Shown here piece by piece: positions 6,913-12,330 of a stretch of DNA of 12,330 nucleotides. Each line of letters starts with the position of its first letter. The first letter of the stretch is position 1. The position numbers and the translations under genes were made by a program. The notes under the pieces were generated by a model. It was not told the origin of the DNA. It saw only the letters and a program-made list of their open reading frames with translations, and searched no databases. Origin of the DNA: Candidatus Woesearchaeota archaeon CG11_big_fil_rev_8_21_14_0_20_43_8 (GTDB lineage: Archaea > Nanobdellota > Nanobdellia > Woesearchaeales > CG08-08-20-14); contig PCVE01000128.1 in assembly GCA_002762705.1 (NCBI GenBank), forward strand, positions 1 through 12,330, in the 5' to 3' direction.

Positions 6913-7920
6913 TCAGCTGAAGAATTCTGATAGTTCCTTTGTTGAACTTGAATGGCTAAGTATTATCTTTATCACTGCCATAAGTGGTATTGCCATTATC
7001 ATACCCACTATTCCCCATATCCAGTACCAGACGAACAGGCTGATGATTATCCATATCGGTGAGATGTTGAGCCTGTCACCAGCGATCATCGGTTCTAATA
7101 TGTTTCCAAAGATTATCTGTACTAATGTCAATGCAGCAAGCAGCCATATCACATCGAATCCAATCCCATACTTCAACAGATAAGTGGAGATAGCGATTCC
7201 TACTGCGACGAATGAACCTATATTTGGTATGAAATTAAGTATGAAGATGAACACTGCAAGGATTATGACAAAATCCACTCTGAACAAGTAAAGTATCCCT
7301 GCGCTGACAAGCGCTGTGCCAAGGCTTATCAATATCTTGATATAAAGATAATTCTGTATGCTCTTCTCGATATCAGAGAGTGCAGATGTGAATTTCTTCA
7401 TCTTTGTACGATTGAGCTGCTTCTTCAGATTATCGATTGTCTTGTTGTGAAATGGCAATAAAAAGATGGTAAACATGAGTGCTACAAAGAATTCTCCGAC
7501 TAAAGATAGCAGGCCCTGCACAAATGTAGTGACATATTTTGTGATTTTATCTGCACTGAATATGTTTTTGATTGATGATAATTCAATGTTTATCCCGGTC
7601 TTGTCATTGAACAACTGTATGCTTTCTTTCAGGCTTTCCTGATAATCTGGAAGCTTTTTCTCAAACACGATCTTCTCAGTCGCGACAAGTGTTCCGATCA
7701 CATATATCCCGACAAATGTGAGGAACACAAGCACCACAAGGATGACTGGATAAGGTATCTTGAATTTACTGCATAATCTTATGACAGGCATCAGGAACAT
7801 CGTCAGAAGAATCGCGATAGCAAATGGCCGCATGAATGATTGGAATGTCTTTAGAACTATCGCGAACAGGACTATGCCGATGAAAATGATTGATATATCG
7901 ACATATCTATTACGTGCCAT
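6913..7920 (-). CDS. AI-2E family transporter (PerM/TqsA-like membrane protein)
   Basis: This 335-residue membrane protein has the AI-2E family layout: a helix pair at about residues 8-48, a third helix at 58-80, a soluble segment at about 82-130, then helices to the C-terminus. The family signature FILNFIPNIGSFVA (226-239) is followed by NILEPMIAGDRLNISP (273-288) and a C-terminal block ending in GMIMAIPLMAVIKI. Family members have been linked to export of a signalling molecule (TqsA) or to sodium/proton antiport; most are uncharacterised, and substrate cannot be assigned here. It has its own promoter and almost no leader, so it should be independent of the pyrH operon upstream. Its stop codon is separated by one base from that of the convergent glycogen synthase, so their transcripts probably overlap. 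Confidence 0.88.
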   Translation of the reverse strand: MARNRYVDISIIFIGIVLFAIVLKTFQSFMRPFAIAILLTMFLMPVIRLCSKFKIPYPVILVVLVFLTFVGIYVIGTLVATEKIVFEKKLPDYQESLKESIQLFNDKTGINIELSSIKNIFSADKITKYVTTFVQGLLSLVGEFFVALMFTIFLLPFHNKTIDNLKKQLNRTKMKKFTSALSDIEKSIQNYLYIKILISLGTALVSAGILYLFRVDFVIILAVFIFILNFIPNIGSFVAVGIAISTYLLKYGIGFDVIWLLAALTLVQIIFGNILEPMIAGDRLNISPIWIIISLFVWYWIWGIVGMIMAIPLMAVIKIILSHSSSTKELSEFFS

Positions 7921-7943
7921 ATCTGTAACATATTATTTTTGCA

Positions 7944-7951
7944 TATATAAA
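7944..7951 (-). promoter_or_regulatory. TATA box of the AI-2E gene (probably leaderless)
   Basis: On the minus strand TTTATATA is centred about 28 bases before the ATG at 7920. Usual spacing puts transcription start at about 7922, so the mRNA would be leaderless or nearly so. Consistent with that, there is no ribosome site before this ATG. Confidence 0.55.
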
Positions 7952-7987
7952 TATATCTAAGATGTCGGGAATACTTTTTGATCATGC

Positions 7988-7998
7988 AAAAAATAAAA
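7988..7998 (-). terminator. T-rich terminator after pyrH
   Basis: Read on the minus strand, TTTTATTTTTT follows the pyrH stop within about 20 bases. It would end the secF-pyrH transcript before the AI-2E promoter. Confidence 0.55.
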
Positions 7999-8004
7999 TC
8001 AATC

Positions 8005-8688
8005 TCATGATATGATGGTCCCTTTGAATTCTTCGCCTTTTATGAAATTGGCAAGACCCTTTAGATCATCGCCTTTTATCATCCCGACGACCAATCCGAG
8101 TTTCTGGGCTTTTTTCGCAGCTATCGGATCGAACGGCGCGTTCAATCCCGGAGACCATTCATCTCCGACTATCTTTCTGAGTTCCGACCAAGTCATCTTC
8201 TCGATCTTCTTCGCGTCAGAAAATTTCTTTGGATCCTTGTCATAGACATAATCGACATTGCTCATATTCACAAGCCTCTTCGCGCCGAATCTCTCTGCGA
8301 GTAGAACTGCATCGAAATCAGTAGAGCATCCAGGTTTCCATCCTGCAGCGACGATGATATCTTTTTTGAAGTCAAGATCAGCAGTCGGATCAGTCACGAC
8401 TTTAGCTTCTGTAATATCTGATCCTATCATCGCTCTTACTAATTCTGCATTCAGGTATGTTGCTTTTATGCCGATCCAGTCGAGCTCTGGATCAGATTGT
8501 ACATCAAGTGTTCTTGCTGCCGTCTGATAATTCCTTGCAGTCATGCCGCCCCCACATACTATTATCAATTTGTGGTCTACGATAAGAGAACAAGCTATCT
8601 CTCTAAAATGCTTTAAAAAATCTACATCGATATCTTTTGGCACCACCATCGATCCACCAAGAGAAATGACTGCGATATCTCGTACCAT
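8005..8688 (-). CDS. pyrH: UMP kinase, archaeal type
   Basis: This 227-residue amino acid kinase-fold enzyme phosphorylates UMP to UDP with ATP. SLGGSM (residues 9-14) is the phosphate-binding loop, and VCGGGMTARNY (44-54) is the second glycine-rich segment. DWIGIKATYLNAELVRAMIG (70-89) matches the nucleotide-site helix of archaeal UMPKs, and WKPGCSTDFDAVLLAERFGA (117-136) and VDYVYDKDPKKF (145-156) are characteristic. It is shorter than bacterial PyrH (about 240) and fits the archaeal subgroup. The ATG at 8688 has a GGGGGTG ribosome site seven bases upstream that overlaps the preceding stop codon. It is last in the secF-secD-flippase unit. UDP made here feeds UTP and UDP-sugars, which would serve both the GT3 synthase and lipid-linked sugar formation; that link is inference. 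Confidence 0.95.
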   Translation of the reverse strand: MVRDIAVISLGGSMVVPKDIDVDFLKHFREIACSLIVDHKLIIVCGGGMTARNYQTAARTLDVQSDPELDWIGIKATYLNAELVRAMIGSDITEAKVVTDPTADLDFKKDIIVAAGWKPGCSTDFDAVLLAERFGAKRLVNMSNVDYVYDKDPKKFSDAKKIEKMTWSELRKIVGDEWSPGLNAPFDPIAAKKAQKLGLVVGMIKGDDLKGLANFIKGEEFKGTIIS

Positions 8689-8695
8689 TAAAATA

Positions 8696-8702
8696 CACCC
8701 CC
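8696..8702 (-). promoter_or_regulatory. ribosome binding site of pyrH
   Basis: GGGGGTG on the minus strand ends seven bases before the ATG and shares its first base with the stop codon of the upstream membrane gene. Confidence 0.65.
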
Positions 8703-9058
8703 TAACTTCCCATGCCTATGAATGTGACTCCTATGATGATTATGCCTATGCCGATCCATTTCAACTTGTTCATCTTCTCTCCAAGGAACCTGACTGAAAA
8801 CAGGCTCGCCCAGATATAGCTTGTCGCGACCAGCGGATATACAAAAGAGAGATCGCCTATCCGAAGGGCCAATATGAATATAGCTGCGGATATCACATAA
8901 GTCACAATGCCTAAAATAAGGTGATAATTTGTGATCAGCGCTTTTATATTCAGCTTTATCCTATCTGAGCCTTTCTTTAGTATGATCGCACCGATGCTGC
9001 CTATGAATGTAGCAAGCACAGCAAGTCCGACAGTGAGCAGTCTTATCGTGATCTTCAT
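8702..9058 (-). CDS. small EamA/SMR-fold membrane protein, ArnE/ArnF-like partner 2
   Basis: This 118-residue protein has four predicted helices (about 7-27, 47-65, 70-91, 101-117). The YPLVATSYIW motif (74-83) is in the third helix, as in ArnE/ArnF and half-size drug/metabolite transporters. The first helix has no glutamate, so the proton/drug-coupling residue of EmrE (Glu14) is missing and drug efflux is unlikely. Positive residues are strongly biased: three on the N-terminal side (K2, R6, R66) against eight or nine in the first and third loops (K28, K29, R33, K35, K39, R90, K95, K98, K100), predicting an N-out orientation. It overlaps the upstream paralogue by four bases, and over the last 45 residues the two agree at about 22 positions by hand. 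A flippase half for a lipid-linked sugar is the best guess; substrate unknown. Confidence 0.8.
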   Translation of the reverse strand: MKITIRLLTVGLAVLATFIGSIGAIILKKGSDRIKLNIKALITNYHLILGIVTYVISAAIFILALRIGDLSFVYPLVATSYIWASLFSVRFLGEKMNKLKWIGIGIIIIGVTFIGMGS

Positions 9059-9426
9059 TCACTCCCCATGCTTATGAATATGACTCCGATGACAAGTGTT
9101 CCTACTCCAAGCCATCGCCATACGCCGATCGTCTCATCCAAAAAATATTTCGCTATGATTGTCACCCATACATAACTTGTCGCAAAGAGTGGATAAAGCA
9201 CAGAGACTTCACCACCACGCAGGGCAACAATCATCATGATTGCCGCGATCGCATATATGATGCATCCAATTATAAGAAAATAATTTTTGAGTAATCCGAT
9301 GATATCAAAGACCATCCTGTCTGCGCCAAGTTTTAAGAACAATTGTCCGCTCGCAGTCACAAGAGTGCATATAAGGATAAGGATGATTGCCCATGTCTGT
9401 GTCTTCCTCTCTTTCTTCTTTGCCAT
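9055..9426 (-). CDS. small EamA/SMR-fold membrane protein, ArnE/ArnF-like partner 1
   Basis: The 123-residue protein has a basic N-terminus (K3, K4, K5, R7, K8) and four helices (about 12-31, 50-69, 74-96, 105-121). TASGQLFLKLG in the first helix and YPLFATSYVWVT (78-89) in the third closely resemble E. coli ArnE, a subunit of the flippase for undecaprenyl-phosphate aminoarabinose. There is no acidic residue in helix 1 (Q28 instead), unlike EmrE. The charge count mildly favours N-in (six K/R on the N side, five on the other, where four acidic residues also lie), the opposite of its partner. It begins seven bases after secD and its stop overlaps the next start as ATGA, so the pair should be made in equal amounts. 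Archaeal polyprenol-phosphate sugars are plausible substrates; this is inference. Confidence 0.8.
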   Translation of the reverse strand: MAKKKERKTQTWAIILILICTLVTASGQLFLKLGADRMVFDIIGLLKNYFLIIGCIIYAIAAIMMIVALRGGEVSVLYPLFATSYVWVTIIAKYFLDETIGVWRWLGVGTLVIGVIFISMGSE

Positions 9427-9433
9427 TTCAGAT

Positions 9434-11146
9434 CTACTCTTTTAGGAGTATCTCAACAATTATGGCGAAAGCCGGTCTTGTGATGAGAACTCCGATTGTC
9501 ACTCCAAGTATCGTTGTCAACGCAAAACCTTTCAAAAGACCAGCACCAGCGAACAGCAGCGGGAACATCGCAACTACAGTGGTGAAATATGCACCGAATA
9601 TGATGAAGAATGCGCTTTTGATCCGTTGTTTCCATGTGCTTGCAGTTTTTTCTCCTCGAAGGGTCTCATCAATTATAACTATCTGATGATCGACTCCTGT
9701 GCCGACAGCGATAATTATACCTGCAATCGCTGCGATATCAAGATTCCAACCTATAAGTCCTGCAAGTCCAAGCAATAATATTATCTCTGTAAGCATCGTA
9801 AGTATCATGGCTGCGATGACTTTGATTTTCCTGTATCCAAGGAACACAACGACAAGGACCCCTATGACAGCAAAAAGTACGATCATAATCGCATTGTCGA
9901 GAAATTCTTTTCCCAAAACCGGAGAGATATTATCTGCTTTCACGATGTCAAGGCTGACCGGAAGGCTTCCTGTCTTTAGTATTGTCTGAAGTTTTCTCAT
10001 GTTCTTCAGAGCGTCAGTCATAGCTGCCTGTCGATCTATTCCAGATCCAGGACCTGAGATCATTATATCTGTCGTCGGTTTTCCGCGCAGCTCTGATCCT
10101 ATATTCAAAGTATCAACGAGTTCATCATCCATATAAAGATCCAATGGTTTGCTGAGATATTTCTGTCCATTATCTTCGACAATCTCAAGTGGTTCGGTTG
10201 TATCTGCCTGTCGCTTCGCTGCTTCTGCTGTGAGGCTTATCGCGAAACGGAACTTACATATCTGTCCTCCGCCGCTCACGGCACCGCAGCCGCTATGTGG
10301 ATCTATCCCTGCGCAGTCTGCTGTCATGCAGACATAAGTGATATCCTGTCCACCCCTAAATACGCTGGTGTTTCCTATCTTCGCTTCGAATTTTCCTTGT
10401 TTTGAGAGCAGCTCTTTTACTTCTTCTTCATTCGCGCCAGCAATCTCGACTACGACAAATGTCTTTCCTTCAAGATCTTTGCTTGTCTTGACGATGACAT
10501 CACTGATGCCATAGACATTGAGCCTCTGTTTCATATTATCTATCACAAGTTGCATATCTGCAATTGAAATCTCTTCTTTTGGTTCAAGCATGACCCTTGT
10601 ACCGCCTTGCAGATCAAGTCCCTTCCTCAGATTGCTTCTTGGCGCCTCAAAAACAGTTATGCCGATATCTTCAGGCCCAAGTGATTCGATCCTTGTTTTC
10701 TGGACCTCTTTTTGGATGGTCTTGTTTACAGTCGCGTTCAATTCTTCATCGAATATCTCTTCAGTTACATTGACTATCTCAGTTTCATTTAGATAAACAA
10801 CTTCTGTTTTCTCTTTGACAAAAAGGATATATGGTGCGCTTGCTTTATTGGTCCTTATAGTTACTGTGTCATTCACTATCAGACCAGCTGTCACCTTGTA
10901 GAAATCCTCGACGGATTTTATTGGTATCTGATTTATAGCAAGTATCTTTTCTTTGCTCACTGGTGGTGCAGTCGGTTTTGGACTGGTCATGCCTGCGATC
11001 TCTGCAGAAGAATTTCTGGAGATAGTCCTTATCGTCACTCCATCGGCTTCGAGAACTGGATGGATGGCTAAGACAGCAAGGACGATAAATATCAATGCGA
11101 GTATGATCCTCCAATTTGTGAGGGCTTTCTTGAGTTTTGGATTCAT
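9434..11146 (-). CDS. secD: protein translocase subunit SecD, archaeal type with PDZ-like segment
   Basis: SecD works with SecF to help proteins leave the SecYE channel on the outer face. The 570-residue protein has one N-terminal helix (about 12-29), a large external domain, then five helices (about 419-566). GLDLQGGTRVML (176-187) and AGIIIAVGTGVDHQIVI (475-491) are SecD signatures; D486 is the retained membrane acidic residue. Residues 36-110 look PDZ-like (GVTIRTISRNSSAEIAG, then KEKILAINQIPI). Residues 270-297 contain C273, C278, C287 and C297, possibly two external disulfides. Seven N-x-S/T sequons lie between N45 and N259. I chose the ATG at 11146 because it forms an ATGA overlap with secF and starts just before the first helix. 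An in-frame start at 11206 would add 20 residues coded inside secF, and is unlikely. Confidence 0.93.
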   Translation of the reverse strand: MNPKLKKALTNWRIILALIFIVLAVLAIHPVLEADGVTIRTISRNSSAEIAGMTSPKPTAPPVSKEKILAINQIPIKSVEDFYKVTAGLIVNDTVTIRTNKASAPYILFVKEKTEVVYLNETEIVNVTEEIFDEELNATVNKTIQKEVQKTRIESLGPEDIGITVFEAPRSNLRKGLDLQGGTRVMLEPKEEISIADMQLVIDNMKQRLNVYGISDVIVKTSKDLEGKTFVVVEIAGANEEEVKELLSKQGKFEAKIGNTSVFRGGQDITYVCMTADCAGIDPHSGCGAVSGGGQICKFRFAISLTAEAAKRQADTTEPLEIVEDNGQKYLSKPLDLYMDDELVDTLNIGSELRGKPTTDIMISGPGSGIDRQAAMTDALKNMRKLQTILKTGSLPVSLDIVKADNISPVLGKEFLDNAIMIVLFAVIGVLVVVFLGYRKIKVIAAMILTMLTEIILLLGLAGLIGWNLDIAAIAGIIIAVGTGVDHQIVIIDETLRGEKTASTWKQRIKSAFFIIFGAYFTTVVAMFPLLFAGAGLLKGFALTTILGVTIGVLITRPAFAIIVEILLKE

Positions 11147-12162
11147 CTTAATTCTCTCTCTTTCTTTTCTGCATACATTGCGAGTATGCCAGCATTCTGT
11201 ATCCATGTGTTTACAAGATCAAGTAGAAGCCCGATGAATATTATCATCATGATCTGCTTTAATGTATCTGACTGGCTAAGGAAAAGCCCGATAGTGACAA
11301 CAGTCAATGTTGTCATTGACATGAGCATTCCTGGTTTCATGGATGAAAATAATCTTGTGTATACATTGCCTTCTTTGTTCTTCAGCACTCTTGTCGAGAG
11401 CAAGATATCTGTGTCGACTGAATAACCTATAAGCATAAGGAAAGCCGCGATCCCTGCAGACGAAAGTTTCATACCTAGCAAGTTCACGATGGCAAGAGTC
11501 TCGATTATATCAGATACCGCTGCCAATATGACTGCGAAAGATGGCACAAAAGTCCTGAAATATAACAAGACGACGATACCCATGAAGACAAATGCGAGCA
11601 CAAGTGCAGTGACCAATTGCCTAAGAAAGCTCTCTCCTAAGGATGAACCAGTCTGTTCGATAGAATAATCATCTTTCTTGAGTTCACCAGTCACCTGTTC
11701 TATAACATCAATCAAAGATCTCTCATCGATGTGAGATGAAGCTTCGATGATCGCTCCGAACTGGACTCCTTGCTTTCTGAGTTCTCTTATCGTAATCTCA
11801 TTCTTTCCGAATTGATTGCCAAGCAGAGATTCAAGCTGTGGGATATCGATGATCTCTTCGCCATGGATAGTTATAGAAAGTCCACCAGCAAGGCTAACAT
11901 CTTTTGCGAAGAATTCGCCTGTCGTCGAATATTGATATCCTATCTGCGCGACAGCGAGCACGAGCAGGATGATTGGTAAGACCATCATATATTTGAGGTA
12001 CTTGATATAAAAACCTTTGAGTCCAGTCATGTTATAAATCTGTTTTTTATTATTTACTTTATCTTCAGATTTATGCTCATGTATTTTTTCAGTTGGTTGC
12101 TCTTTTGCCTGATGTTCAAGCTTATTATGCAATCGTTTCTGAACTCCCTTGTTTCTTGCCAT
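11143..12162 (-). CDS. secF: protein translocase subunit SecF, archaeal type
   Basis: The 339-residue protein has one helix at about 59-76, an external domain including LAGGLSITIHG (91-101), and five further helices (about 181-325). IGYSVDTDILLSTRVL (245-260) is the SecF signature with the conserved aspartates. SecF precedes SecD, the usual archaeal order, and the two overlap by four bases. The first 45 residues are very polar (many K, E, H, N) and absent from most SecF proteins as I know them, so a cytoplasmic tail is added. The ATG at 12162 is supported by GAGGGG four bases upstream; an internal Met45 would remove the tail but has no better site. It heads the operon continuing through secD, the two ArnE/F-like genes and pyrH. 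Confidence 0.93.
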   Translation of the reverse strand: MARNKGVQKRLHNKLEHQAKEQPTEKIHEHKSEDKVNNKKQIYNMTGLKGFYIKYLKYMMVLPIILLVLAVAQIGYQYSTTGEFFAKDVSLAGGLSITIHGEEIIDIPQLESLLGNQFGKNEITIRELRKQGVQFGAIIEASSHIDERSLIDVIEQVTGELKKDDYSIEQTGSSLGESFLRQLVTALVLAFVFMGIVVLLYFRTFVPSFAVILAAVSDIIETLAIVNLLGMKLSSAGIAAFLMLIGYSVDTDILLSTRVLKNKEGNVYTRLFSSMKPGMLMSMTTLTVVTIGLFLSQSDTLKQIMMIIFIGLLLDLVNTWIQNAGILAMYAEKKERELR

Positions 12163-12166
12163 CTAA

Positions 12167-12172
12167 CCCCTC
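12167..12172 (-). promoter_or_regulatory. ribosome binding site of secF
   Basis: GAGGGG on the minus strand, four bases before the ATG at 12162, supports the long N-terminal form of SecF. Confidence 0.55.
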
Positions 12173-12215
12173 GATATAATATATAGTAATACCTTTTTAG
12201 GAGTCTCGATACTGA

Positions 12216-12225
12216 TTTATAAATA
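12216..12225 (-). promoter_or_regulatory. TATA-like box of the secF operon
   Basis: TATTTATAAA on the minus strand lies about 55-60 bases before the secF ATG. Usual spacing gives a start near 12194 and a leader of about 30 bases containing the ribosome site. A second A/T block (12174-12185) is too close to the start codon to serve as the main box. Confidence 0.45.
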
Positions 12226-12256
12226 TTTGTGTTGAAGAGGCTAATGTGAAACCCTA

Positions 12257-12309
12257 GCAATCCTGATGAATATCAGGATTGCCGATTGGCTCATCCTGAT
12301 GAGCCGGTC
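12257..12309. repeat. two adjacent hairpins sharing ATCCTGATGA
   Basis: Hairpin 1 has perfect 11-base arms (12257-12267, 12272-12282) around GAAT. Hairpin 2 has 11-pair arms (12284-12294, 12299-12309) around CCTG with two G-U pairs if read as plus-strand RNA. One base separates them. The 10-base word ATCCTGATGA occurs in both (12260-12269, 12293-12302). No T-run follows on either strand, so ordinary termination is not obvious. They lie upstream of the secF promoter; the gene they belong to may be outside the window. Confidence 0.6.
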
Positions 12310-12330
12310 AATATTATACGCAATAACCCT

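Noticed and set aside
8702..9426. EmrE-type multidrug exporters
   Set aside because: Neither protein has an acidic residue in the first helix, which EmrE needs for proton/drug exchange; partner 1 resembles ArnE more closely.
11147..11206. A 20-residue N-terminal extension of SecD
   Set aside because: It would be coded entirely within the end of secF, is not membrane-like, and the ATG at 11146 forms the usual ATGA overlap.
12240..12330. C/D box small RNA
   Set aside because: Two TGATGA motifs are present, but the needed CTGA D boxes at the right spacing and the terminal stem are missing; the motifs are parts of hairpin arms.
1..12330. CRISPR array, tRNA, rRNA, insertion sequence or phage genes
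   Set aside because: I saw no regular spaced repeats, no cloverleaf-like sequence, no transposase or integrase motifs, and no terminal inverted repeats.

Overview
The window looks archaeal, AT-rich and free of mobile DNA. Four things support an archaeon: a SecF-SecD pair of the archaeal type, a short archaeal-type UMP kinase, A/T-rich TATA-like boxes about 20-30 bases before several likely transcript starts, and GGTG/GAGG-type ribosome binding sites with ATGA gene overlaps. The gene content would suit a small-genome (DPANN-like) lineage, but nothing here proves a taxon. Twelve protein genes fill most of the window; I see no tRNA, rRNA, CRISPR array or insertion sequence.

Left part (100-1802, + strand): a crotonase-family enoyl-CoA hydratase/isomerase is followed by a short-chain 3-hydroxyacyl-CoA dehydrogenase. 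Together they could run two consecutive steps of beta-oxidation or its reverse at the C4 level. No thiolase, acyl-CoA dehydrogenase or CoA ligase is in view.

Middle (2006-6911): a divergently transcribed alpha-glucan module. On the minus strand a DUF5752-like small protein, a GT-B glycosyltransferase and a GH57 amylase-type enzyme form a tight operon (4801 to 2006). On the plus strand is a eukaryote-like GT3 glycogen synthase (5127-6911). Between them, 325 bases without a gene hold a duplicated TATA-containing repeat and a 17-base palindrome. Both divergent first genes appear to start at TTG behind a GAGGTG site.

Right part (6913-12162, all minus strand): secF-secD, two small ArnE/ArnF-like four-helix membrane proteins and a UMP kinase (pyrH) form one compact transcription unit running from 12162 down to 8005. 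After a T-rich terminator, an AI-2E/PerM family membrane protein is transcribed from its own promoter and ends one base from the end of the glycogen synthase gene. The unit combines protein export, possible lipid-linked sugar flipping and UDP supply, so it may serve envelope glycan synthesis; that link is inference.

Right edge (12163-12330): the promoter of the sec operon, then two adjacent near-perfect hairpins sharing a 10-base core, which no gene in view explains.
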